A stretch of DNA of 64,000 nucleotides from Haploplasma axanthum (GTDB taxonomy: Bacteria > Bacillota_I > Bacilli_A > Acholeplasmatales > Acholeplasmataceae): assembly GCF_900660745.1 (NCBI RefSeq), contig NZ_LR215048.1:930001-994000 (forward strand), given 5' to 3'. Numbering within the stretch: the first letter of the stretch is position 1; every line of letters starts with the position of its first letter. Position numbers and translations under genes: made by a program. This document shows positions 25,460 through 35,000 of this stretch, in pieces. The notes beneath the pieces were generated by a model. That model was not told the origin of the DNA. It saw only the letters and a list, made by a program, of their open reading frames with translations, and made no database searches.

Positions 25460-27565
25460 ATGATGGAAAAGAAAAATGCAATACCAGAATGGGTATTATT
25501 AAATAATCAAATAATCAATGAAAATGGAGAAATTGCTGACTTACAAAAAGATAAAGAAGCAGTTAGATCATATTTTTTGAATGAAGTGAATAAGAAAACA
25601 CAATTCTTTCACTCATTAAAAGAAAAACTTGATTACTTAGTTGAAAATGATTATTATGAAAAAGAATTTTTAGAAAAATACACATTTAAACAAATACAAA
25701 AGATATATGATATTGCTTATGCTAAGAAATTTAGATTTCCATCATATATGGGAGCTTTTAAATTCTATAATGACTATGCACTTAAAACACGCGATAATAA
25801 AGCTTATTTAGAGCGTTATGAAGATCGTTTAGCAGTAAATGCGCTATACCATGGTAATGGTGATTTTGAAACTGCAAAACGAATTATAACTGCACTAATT
25901 AATCAAGACTTTACCCCTGCAACACCAACATTACTAAATACTGGAAAAAAACAACGAGGTGAGTTTGTATCTTGTTTCTTATTAGAAGCAGGAGACTCAC
26001 TAAATGATATTGCAAGAATTAGTGAATTTTCAATGCAATTATCAAAAATTGGTGGTGGGGTTGCTATTAACTTAACAAACCTAAGAGGTAAAGGTGAAGC
26101 AATTAAAGGAATACCAAACGTTGGAAAAGGTGTAGTAGGGGTTGCTAAATTATTAGATAATGCCTTTAGATATGCTGATCAAATGGGACAAAGAACAGGT
26201 GCTGGAGCAGTTTATTTAAATGTTTTCCATACAGATATTGAAGATTTTTTAAATACTAAAAAACTTAATGCAGATGATGATATTAGAGCTAAAACATTAT
26301 CACTTGGAGTTGTTGTTCCAAGTCTTATGATGGAACTTGCGAAAGAGAATAAAGATATGTATGTGTTTTATCCTCATACTGTCTTCCAAGAATATGGAAA
26401 AGATTTTGCTGATATCTCAATTGAAATTGACAAATGGTATGATAAATTAGTTGATAATCCAAATGTTAGAAAAAGAAAAATTAACCCAAGAAAACTATTG
26501 GATGCAATAGCAAGTCTTCAAGGAGAAAGTGGTTATCCATATTTAGTGTTTAGTGATAATGTTAATAAAGCAAATCCACTAGATTTACCTGTGAAATTCT
26601 CAAACCTTTGTACAGAAATTCTTCAACCAACAATTACTTCACATTATGCTGATTATGATAAACAAGGTGAAGATCAAATTGGAATGGATATTTCATGTAA
26701 TTTAGCTTCTGGAAATATGGAACAAATGATTGAAAATAACACAATAAAAGAAACTGTGTTTGCAGCTATGGATGTTATGAATTCAGTATCACAAAATACA
26801 AATATTGGATATGTTCCAGCGGTTGCTAAAGCGAATAGATTAAATAGAAGTGTTGGTTTTGGAATGATGGGACATCATGGATTCATTGCTAAAAACTATA
26901 TTTTATATGGAAGTGATGAAAATATTGATTTAATAGATGTTTTCTTTAATGTTGTTAATTATTATAGTTTAGTTCATTCAATGGAAATGGCTAAAAAAAC
27001 AAAAGAAAAATTCTACCGTTTTGAATTAAGTAAATACGCAGATGGAACATACTTTGATGGTAGAGGACAAATTCTTCCTAAGACTGAAAAAGTAAAAGAA
27101 ATAATGAAAGATATTTATATCCCAACTGATAGCGATTGGCAACAATTAAAAGAAGATGTTATGAAATATGGTTTATATAATTCTCATAGATTAGCGGTAG
27201 CTCCAAATGGTTCAACAGGATATGTAATGAGTGCTACACCATCATTAACACCGATTAAACAAATTATTGAAGAACGTACTTACGGGAATTCAAAAACTTA
27301 CTATCCAATGCCACACACTGATACAGCATCATTTATGTATGAAACAGCATATACAATGGATAAAAAGAAAATAATTGATGTAATAGCAACAGCTCAAAAA
27401 CACGTAGATCAAGGTATTTCATTTGAAATAGGAATAACTTCAAATGAAACAACAAGAGATTTAATTAAATACTATTTATATGCTCACCACAAGGGAATTA
27501 AAACATTGTATTATACAAGAACACAAAAATTAAAAATTGAAGAATGTGAAGCATGTGTGGTATAG
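25460..27565 (+). CDS. nrdE: Class Ib ribonucleoside-diphosphate reductase alpha subunit
   Basis: A 701-residue catalytic subunit reducing ribonucleoside diphosphates to deoxy forms. Seen: FTPATPTLLNTGK and VSCFLLEAGDS (first redox cysteine), SCNLASGNM (active-site cysteine loop, with N and E radical residues nearby), GSTGYVMSATPSLTPI, the paired radical-transfer tyrosines in KTLYYTRTQ, and the C-terminal shuttle cysteines in EECEACVV. It has the short NrdE length without an ATP cone, so overall activity control by dATP is not expected. It begins one base after the nrdI stop. Confidence 0.96.
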   Translation: MMEKKNAIPEWVLLNNQIINENGEIADLQKDKEAVRSYFLNEVNKKTQFFHSLKEKLDYLVENDYYEKEFLEKYTFKQIQKIYDIAYAKKFRFPSYMGAFKFYNDYALKTRDNKAYLERYEDRLAVNALYHGNGDFETAKRIITALINQDFTPATPTLLNTGKKQRGEFVSCFLLEAGDSLNDIARISEFSMQLSKIGGGVAINLTNLRGKGEAIKGIPNVGKGVVGVAKLLDNAFRYADQMGQRTGAGAVYLNVFHTDIEDFLNTKKLNADDDIRAKTLSLGVVVPSLMMELAKENKDMYVFYPHTVFQEYGKDFADISIEIDKWYDKLVDNPNVRKRKINPRKLLDAIASLQGESGYPYLVFSDNVNKANPLDLPVKFSNLCTEILQPTITSHYADYDKQGEDQIGMDISCNLASGNMEQMIENNTIKETVFAAMDVMNSVSQNTNIGYVPAVAKANRLNRSVGFGMMGHHGFIAKNYILYGSDENIDLIDVFFNVVNYYSLVHSMEMAKKTKEKFYRFELSKYADGTYFDGRGQILPKTEKVKEIMKDIYIPTDSDWQQLKEDVMKYGLYNSHRLAVAPNGSTGYVMSATPSLTPIKQIIEERTYGNSKTYYPMPHTDTASFMYETAYTMDKKKIIDVIATAQKHVDQGISFEIGITSNETTRDLIKYYLYAHHKGIKTLYYTRTQKLKIEECEACVV

Positions 27566-27580
27566 GAAAAGAGGATAATT

Positions 27581-28615
27581 ATGGATAATAAAAATAAAAA
27601 ATATGATGGTGCTAATTGGAATGAATTAGAAGATCAGTTTACACAGTTCTTTTATGAACAAAACTTAAGTCAGTTTTGGCGTCCAGAAGATATTAGTTTA
27701 CAATCAGACTTAAACGTATGGAACGTTTTAAGTGAAGAAATTAAACTTGCATATTCTAAGAATTTGTTAGTCCTAACATTCTTAGATACTTACCAAGGTG
27801 ATATCGGTATGCCAGTTGTTTCACGTTCGATTGATGATAAATTTCATCAAAGAAAAGCTGTTTTAAACTTTATGGCAGCAATGGAAAATGCTGTTCATGC
27901 GAAGAGTTATTCAAATATCTTTATGACATTTTTAAACAATGATGAGATTAATGATTTATTTGTTTGGGGAGAAACAAGCCCTATTTTACAAAAAATAGTT
28001 GATCTTATCGTGAGATATTACCGTGATTTAGATGTTATGAATCATGAAAAAAAATACGAAACAAATGTTGATGAAACAAAATTTGCCGAAGTACAATGGA
28101 AAGCAATGGTTGCTAGTGTATTTTTAGAAACATGGTTATTCTATAGTGGTTTCTACTATCCATTATATTACTACGGTCAAGGAAAACTTATGCAAGCTGG
28201 AGAAATTATTAATCTAATTTTAAGAGATGAAAGTATTCACGGTTTATATATTGGAAGACTTGCTCAAGATATTTTTGAAGGTTTTACTGAAACTAAAAAG
28301 ACTGAACTTGAAGCATGGATGCATAACTTATTAGACAAACTATATGAACAACAAGGTTTATTAACTGCTGAAATATATGATCCAGTTGATTTAACACATG
28401 ATGTTAAAATATTTAATCGATATAATTGTAATAAAGCATTAATGAATTTAGGCTTTGATGCTAAATTCCCTTATGAAGAAGTTAATCCAGTTGTTTTAAA
28501 TGGATTGAATACTGAAACAAAAACAATGGATAACTTTTCAATGAAAGGAAATGGCTATCAAAAAATGAAATCTGAATCATTAAAAGACGAAGACTTTATT
28601 TTTGACGAGGAGTAA
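27581..28615 (+). CDS. nrdF: Class Ib ribonucleotide reductase beta subunit
   Basis: A 344-residue radical subunit. All six metal ligands are present: D69, E102, H106, E183, E217, H220. The radical tyrosine is Y110 (HAKSYSNIF). The classical dimetal chemistry is therefore intact, in contrast to the metal-free NrdF variants (with ligand substitutions) known from some mycoplasmas. RBS AGAGGA precedes the start. It sits between nrdE and the glutaredoxin-like gene. Confidence 0.96.
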   Translation: MDNKNKKYDGANWNELEDQFTQFFYEQNLSQFWRPEDISLQSDLNVWNVLSEEIKLAYSKNLLVLTFLDTYQGDIGMPVVSRSIDDKFHQRKAVLNFMAAMENAVHAKSYSNIFMTFLNNDEINDLFVWGETSPILQKIVDLIVRYYRDLDVMNHEKKYETNVDETKFAEVQWKAMVASVFLETWLFYSGFYYPLYYYGQGKLMQAGEIINLILRDESIHGLYIGRLAQDIFEGFTETKKTELEAWMHNLLDKLYEQQGLLTAEIYDPVDLTHDVKIFNRYNCNKALMNLGFDAKFPYEEVNPVVLNGLNTETKTMDNFSMKGNGYQKMKSESLKDEDFIFDEE

Positions 28616-28619
28616 TAAT

Positions 28620-28868
28620 ATGAAAATCACAATATTAACAAAAACTGATTGTCCTATGTGTAATAAACTAAAAATGTATATTGAGCATGCACTTAAAGAT
28701 GATCAAAAAGCAAAACTTGATATTATTTTAAAAGAAGACAATGAAGAATTATTTAACGAACTAGTTAAAAAACATTTAGTTCTTGCTGTTCCAACAGCAA
28801 TCTTAAATGATGAAGCATATCCAGGATTAGATCCTGCAAAATTAAGTCAACTATTAAAACAAGTATAA
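28620..28868 (+). CDS. nrdH: Glutaredoxin/NrdH-like redox protein
   Basis: An 82-residue thioredoxin-fold protein with the redox motif C11-P-M-C14 and a cis-proline region (AVPTAILN). It likely re-reduces NrdE. The ATG at 28620 is chosen because ACGAGGAG lies just upstream across the nrdF stop. It is last in the nrd operon, before a strong terminator. The CPMC motif differs from the classical NrdH CVQC, so glutaredoxin-like is the safer name. Confidence 0.82.
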   Translation: MKITILTKTDCPMCNKLKMYIEHALKDDQKAKLDIILKEDNEELFNELVKKHLVLAVPTAILNDEAYPGLDPAKLSQLLKQV

Positions 28869-28873
28869 AATAT

Positions 28874-28905
28874 ATGGAAGTGATTACCACTTCCATGTTT
28901 TTTTA
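28874..28905 (+). terminator. Terminator of the nrd operon
   Basis: 9-bp stem atggaagtg/cacttccat (28874-28896) followed by a run of T. Confidence 0.85.
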
Positions 28906-28955
28906 AGTTAATAAAGTAATAATATCTAGTATAATTGATATAAAGAGGTGATGAA

Positions 28956-31913
28956 ATGGATGGTGTATTATATCTTCAAAGTTCATATAGTATGTTAAAA
29001 AGCATGATTCATCTTGAAGAATTAGTTTTAAATTGTAAGAATAATGGATATAAGTTTGTTGCATTATCCGATGAACACTTACACGGAACATATGAACTAT
29101 TTAAATTAGCAAAAGAACATAAAATTAAACCAATACTAGGAATTAAAATTACTGTTTTAGAACCAAATGAAACAGTCTTTTTAGTGTATGTTAAAAATGA
29201 TTTTGGATATGAAAATTTACTTGCTCTTTCATATTTAAAAGCTAAAAATCATAAATTTAGTTTTCATGACTTAGTAAAACATCAAAAAGGTTTAATTTTT
29301 GTAACAGCAGGCTATAAATCGATAATTGATCAAACTATTCTTTATGGAAATCAAGATATGGTTTTAGAGTATTTAACAAGATATAAAAATAATTTTGACG
29401 ATTTTTATATTGGATTATCAATGAATCATGATATTCAAACAAATGTTTCAAGTGATATTATTTATGACTTATGCGTAAAAAATGAGTTCAAACTTTTACC
29501 AGTTCATCAAACATCTTATGTAAATCAGGATGATATTGATGTTTATGAAGCATTAATTAAGATTGAAAATGATAATAATAAAGTTGATATTGATGCCGAC
29601 TATCATTTTTTAAAAAGCGAAGAATTAGATCAAAAATATCAAAAATATTCTAAAGTTAATGATGGTCTAAAGTTTTTTTTAGAGACAATTAATTTTGAAT
29701 TTAAGCTACCAGAATTTTCAATGCCTAAATATCAAACAAAAAATAATGTTGATTCAAAAGAATATTTAGTTTCACTAGCAAGATTTGGTTTAAAAAGACG
29801 TTTAGAACTTAAAAATATTAAAAATGATACGATCTATATTAAAAGATTAGAACATGAACTAAAAGTTATTATTGATATGAACTTTGAGAATTATTTTTTA
29901 ATAGTTTATGATTTTATTAAATATGCTAAAGATAATAACATTTTGGTTGGTCCAGGAAGAGGTTCAGCTGCTGGTTCTCTTGTTGCATATTGTCTTGGAA
30001 TAACGAATGTTGATCCGATTTATTACGGATTAATGTTTGAAAGGTTTTTAAATCCATCTAGAATGACGATGCCTGATATTGATCTTGATTTCCCTGATAA
30101 TAAACGTGATGAAGTTATTGAGTATGTAAGAAATAAATATGGTGATAATCATATTTGTTCAATAACAACGTTTAGTTCATTTGCTTTAAAGTCTTCAATT
30201 AGAGATATAGCAAGAGTTTTAAAGATTGCTCCTGAAAGAGTTTCTGGAATTATCAATGCTGTTTTAGAAAATAGAATTGATGAAACTGATTATGATTTAA
30301 CAAGACTATTAAGAATATCTAAAAGAATTGAAGGGTTATACCGCCAAACAGGAACCCATGCAGCAGGAATTATTCTTTCTAACGAAGATTTAACTAAGCA
30401 TATTCCGTTACAAACTGGAGCTTTTAATTTTTCTCAAAGTCAGTTTGAAGCAAAAACATTAGAAACAATTGGCTTACATAAAATAGATTTCTTAGGAATT
30501 AGAAATTTAACAATTATTACTGATATTCTAGCAATCTTAGAAAAAGAAAAAATTAAAATTGATATTAATGAAATTCCGTTTAATGATCCAAAAACATTTG
30601 AATTATTAAGTGAGGGTGATACAACAGGATTGTTTCAATTAGAATCTGATGGAATGAGAAGTGTTTTAAAAAAATTAAAACCTAATAAGTTTGAAGAACT
30701 TGTAGCAACACTTGCTTTATATAGACCGGGGCCAATGGCAAATATTGATACTTATATCGCTAGACGAAATGGTGAAAAATTTAAATATTATCATGAAAGA
30801 CTTGAAGGTATTTTAAAAAGTACTTATGGAATAATTATCTATCAAGAACAAATTATGCAAGTAGCACAAGAGTTTGCAGGTTATGATTTGTTTAGTGCTG
30901 ATATACTAAGAGCTGCAATTTCTAAGAAAAACTATGAAATGCTTGAGAAAGAAAGAATAAAATTTATTGAAGGATCAATAAAACAAGGAAATGATAAAGA
31001 ACTAGCCAATGTTATTTATGATTATATCGTTAAATTTGGGGATTATGGATTTAATAGAAGCCATAGTGTATCATATGGAGTAGTTGCTTATCAAATGGCC
31101 TATTTAAAAACTCATTATTATAAAGTTTTTATGACGGTTTTATTAAGTAACGTAATAGGAAATTTAAATCAAACTAATCTCTATATAAGAGAAGTTATTT
31201 CAAAAGGCATTAAAGTATTAGCACCTGATTTAAACCTAAGCACTGATTCATACAAAATCGTTGATGGAAAAATACTAATGCCTTTATCACAAGTAAAGAG
31301 TTTAGGATATAAAACAGTTAACGAAATAATTGAAGAACGAAAAAAAGGTGAATTTAGTTCATTTTTAGATATTAAAGAACGTTTATCAAAGATTATTAAT
31401 GAAAAACAATTAGAAAATTTGATTTTTTCTGGAGCATTAGACTTCTTAGAAAATAATCGAAAGACATTGATAGATAACAAAGATTTATCAAATGTTGGTT
31501 ATGAGAAGTTTATTAAAGATTTTAAGATGAAAGAAAGTATTGAATATTCATTTTTAGAAAACTTCAATAATGAAAAAGATGTCTTAGGTGTTAATATTAA
31601 ATATGATTTAAGTAAATTATTAAAAAATGAAAAAAATATTTATACACCATCAAATATTAATCATAAACTAGAAGAAATTGAAGTTTTAGGATTTATATTA
31701 AACAAGAAAAACTATCAAGCTAAAAATGGAAGATTAATGTCTTTCCTTGAAATATCAGATGGAAAAAGTGTCCAAGAAGTAACAGACTTCGAACAAATTG
31801 TTACAGATGAATATAAGAATAAGATATTAATCTTTAAACTTAGAAAAAACAGGTATCGAGATAAAAATACGTATGTTTTAATAAGCATTAGAACGATAAA
31901 AATGGAAGAATAG
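28956..31913 (+). CDS. dnaE: DNA polymerase III alpha subunit, DnaE type
   Basis: A 985-residue C-family replicative polymerase. An N-terminal PHP domain (LQSSYSMLKS..., ALSDEHLHGTYE) is followed by the palm with GPGRGSAAGSLVAY and the catalytic aspartates in P373-DIDLDF379, then the TATLALYRPGP-type fingers region and a short C-terminal part with an OB-like segment (EVLGFILNKKN). There is no proofreading exonuclease insertion, so this is DnaE rather than PolC. RBS AGAGGTG precedes ATG 28956. In low-GC Gram-positives DnaE extends primers for PolC; PolC is not in this window. Confidence 0.95.
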   Translation: MDGVLYLQSSYSMLKSMIHLEELVLNCKNNGYKFVALSDEHLHGTYELFKLAKEHKIKPILGIKITVLEPNETVFLVYVKNDFGYENLLALSYLKAKNHKFSFHDLVKHQKGLIFVTAGYKSIIDQTILYGNQDMVLEYLTRYKNNFDDFYIGLSMNHDIQTNVSSDIIYDLCVKNEFKLLPVHQTSYVNQDDIDVYEALIKIENDNNKVDIDADYHFLKSEELDQKYQKYSKVNDGLKFFLETINFEFKLPEFSMPKYQTKNNVDSKEYLVSLARFGLKRRLELKNIKNDTIYIKRLEHELKVIIDMNFENYFLIVYDFIKYAKDNNILVGPGRGSAAGSLVAYCLGITNVDPIYYGLMFERFLNPSRMTMPDIDLDFPDNKRDEVIEYVRNKYGDNHICSITTFSSFALKSSIRDIARVLKIAPERVSGIINAVLENRIDETDYDLTRLLRISKRIEGLYRQTGTHAAGIILSNEDLTKHIPLQTGAFNFSQSQFEAKTLETIGLHKIDFLGIRNLTIITDILAILEKEKIKIDINEIPFNDPKTFELLSEGDTTGLFQLESDGMRSVLKKLKPNKFEELVATLALYRPGPMANIDTYIARRNGEKFKYYHERLEGILKSTYGIIIYQEQIMQVAQEFAGYDLFSADILRAAISKKNYEMLEKERIKFIEGSIKQGNDKELANVIYDYIVKFGDYGFNRSHSVSYGVVAYQMAYLKTHYYKVFMTVLLSNVIGNLNQTNLYIREVISKGIKVLAPDLNLSTDSYKIVDGKILMPLSQVKSLGYKTVNEIIEERKKGEFSSFLDIKERLSKIINEKQLENLIFSGALDFLENNRKTLIDNKDLSNVGYEKFIKDFKMKESIEYSFLENFNNEKDVLGVNIKYDLSKLLKNEKNIYTPSNINHKLEEIEVLGFILNKKNYQAKNGRLMSFLEISDGKSVQEVTDFEQIVTDEYKNKILIFKLRKNRYRDKNTYVLISIRTIKMEE

Positions 31914-31941
31914 TAAATAATAAGCAGTAAAAAATTTGCAA

Positions 31942-31977
31942 GGGTGTCTAATTAGTTGTTAATGAGGCACCTTTTTG
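31942..31977 (+). terminator. Terminator after dnaE
   Basis: Stem ggtgtct/aggcacc (31943-31949 with 31965-31971, one G-T pair) and T-run. A TATAAT at 31985-31990 just beyond can start the next gene. Confidence 0.7.
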
Positions 31978-32014
31978 GTAGAATTATAATGAAATAAGAT
32001 TTGGAGGATGTAAG

Positions 32015-35000
32015 ATGGAAGATGTCTATTTAATTGTTAATATAATCCAGTGGAGCCTTGTTGGGTTCTTTGTCTTAGTAAATTTATTTATTGGATTTGC
32101 AAGAGGTACTAAAAAATCACTATATTATACATTAGTGAGTTTGTTTCTAACGTTCATTTTATTATTAGCAATATCGTTTGTAACTATTAAAATATATTTT
32201 AAATCACCAGAGCAACTTTTAAGCTTTATTGAAAATTATTTTACACTTTCAGATGATATTAAGGAATACTTTGTAAATCCAGATATAAGTCCAATTATTT
32301 TTGCATTAATTGATGTGGTTATAAAAATTATTGTCTTTATTATCTTATATCCGATTGTTAAATTCATATTGACAAGACTTATTTTTAAACCAATTTGGAA
32401 TAAGAAATTTGAAAAATCAAAAAATAGACAAGGAATAATTGTTAATAATAAACTTTATTTGAAACCAAAAAAAGAAAAAAGAACTTTTATTGATAGATTA
32501 GGTGGCGGTTTATTAGGTTCAATTAGAGGATTAGTTGTTGCAGTTTTAATTCTTTTACCAGTAATTGTTATAACTGGTTCAATTGGCAACGAAACTGCTA
32601 GTGAAAATACTACAACTCCTGTAAGTACTTCAAAGAATAATAGTGAAATAGATGAAATTATTGAGCAACTTACTAAGATTAATAATGGTGGGGTTGGACT
32701 TATTACTAAAAATTTAAAATTTGGTGAAAAAACGATTGATGAAATTGTTTTTGATTTCGCTTTTGGTAGTTCAAAAGTAAAAATTAAAGATGAAACATAT
32801 AAATTTAAATTAAGTGAAGAATTAAATAGTTTTGTTGGTTCTGCAAGTCTTTTATATAGTAAGGGATATTTAGATTCAAGTTTTGATTATGGAAAAATAA
32901 ATTATCAAGATAATTATCAAGATTTAGAAAAAGTACTTAATAATATTGGGAAATCAAAATTACTAAAAATTGCAGTACCTGTAGGATTAAATATTTTAAA
33001 TGAGCAAGGTGTTTTAAAAACTACTTTGGGTTATGATCCGTTTAAAGTAGAACATACTTTAAAAGCAATTGATGAGTTAAAGAAGATTGATTGGAAAAAT
33101 GAAACAAAAGTATTAAGTACAATTGTAAAAAATGCTTTAATGATTGGCGATGTAAATAGATTAATGGAGATTGCAAATAATCCAAATGATTTATTATTGA
33201 TGAGCCAAAAAGATCGACAATCAATAATTAAAGTCTTAGATAGTTTTGCTGAATTAAATGTTTTAGTAGCAAGTAATCTAATGATTGAATCACTTATGAA
33301 TAATGAAAAAGTATTACAACAGATTAAGTGGAGTGATACGCCTAAAGAATATTTAGAAGAAAGATTAGATTTTATATTAAGTGATGTTAATTTCTTTAGA
33401 GGTGAAGATGGGGAAATTAAAAATATAACTAAACTGTTATCAAGTATTTTTGATGACGAGTTTAGCGATTTTGATTACTCAAGTTTTATTAAAGATGGTA
33501 GTTTTAATATTGGTACTGCATTTGGAAATGATGCAGAATTAATTATTAGTAGTGCACTTGATAATTTAATTAATATTAAATCAGTAAGTAAACTTATCCC
33601 AGTAGGTGTTGATTTTGGCTTACATAATAGTAAAAATCAAACGGTTAATGAGCTTGCTGATAAAATAATTGAAATTAGTGATAAAACAGATTATCAAAAA
33701 GAACTTACTAATATCAATGATATTTATAAAGAAATTCTAAAACTAGGATTAAGCAATTATAATGATTCAGCAATGGTAAATATTATAGATGAAGTATTAT
33801 CTAAGAGTGAAAATATTGAAACACTTAAACTGATTGTTAATAATGTTTTTGAAGGAAGCATGATTGTAAATGATGTACTCAAAATTGTTGCTGAACCATT
33901 AATCAACAAATTGGTTAAAGATGATGTTATGAAAGAGTTTGCTTTAAATATTATCAATAGTGATGATTTCAATTATGGTAATGAAGTCAGTGATTTGTTA
34001 AATATTGTTGATGTTTTATATAAAAACACAACGATTAAAGATGTATTACAAAAAGTTGATGGTAAAGAGATAATTGGATTGTTAGGAACATTTAGTTCAC
34101 TTACAGATGAAGACATTAAATTAATTGGTAATAACAATATAATTAATGGTGTCTTTAGACAAGCATTTACTAATGAAGGTTCTACTAACCTGGCATACAA
34201 TAAAGTAAATGAAATTAATCTTCCAACAGGAACAAACACATTTACACCAAAACTATTTACATTTGAAAAATCAATTGATAATGAAGGTAAGATAAAAGAA
34301 GATACACTAACAAAAATTTTATTAATTGCTAAAAAACTTGGTAAGTCAGAGGAATTATTAAAAGCTCGAGGTAATGATATTTTACCCGCAGTAATTAATA
34401 GTCTTGATGATGAAACACTGAAAAATCTATTAGAGATAGATTTATTGACAGAATTAATTTCTAATTTTATTAATAATGAAGGTTTCTATATTCTAGGAAG
34501 ATATTATTTTGATAGAGCAATTGAATCGTTATCAAAGGAAGTTAAATTATCAGTATCATATGATCAGTATTATGATACATTAGTTGATAACCTATTTAAA
34601 GAAGACTTAAGCATTTATGAAAGTGAATTTAATGGATTAATTAACGCTATTAAAGCAGTAGAGTTTAAAAATATAAAGGGAAGTAATGCTCTACTAGTTA
34701 ATAGTATTACTAAAGAACTATTAAGAACGAATACTGATAATAAAAAAGTAATAGATGTAGTCTTAGAATCAAATATCATTTATAACCTTTTTGATAATAT
34801 ATTAAACACAAAAACAAATGAAAACCTAAACAAGGAATTAACAGCATTAATTGCAGCTTCAATACCGACTATTGGAATAGATGAAACAGATAATATATTC
34901 ATATATTCTGATAATGTATATGAAAATAATAAGATAAAGAAAAGTGAAATTATAAATCTAATTAAGAGTGTAAGTGAATTAAATTTAACTGGTAAAGTAA

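Noticed and set aside
27581-28615. Metal-free DOPA-radical NrdF variant known from some mycoplasmas
   Set aside because: All six metal ligands and the tyrosine are present, so it is an ordinary class Ib subunit.
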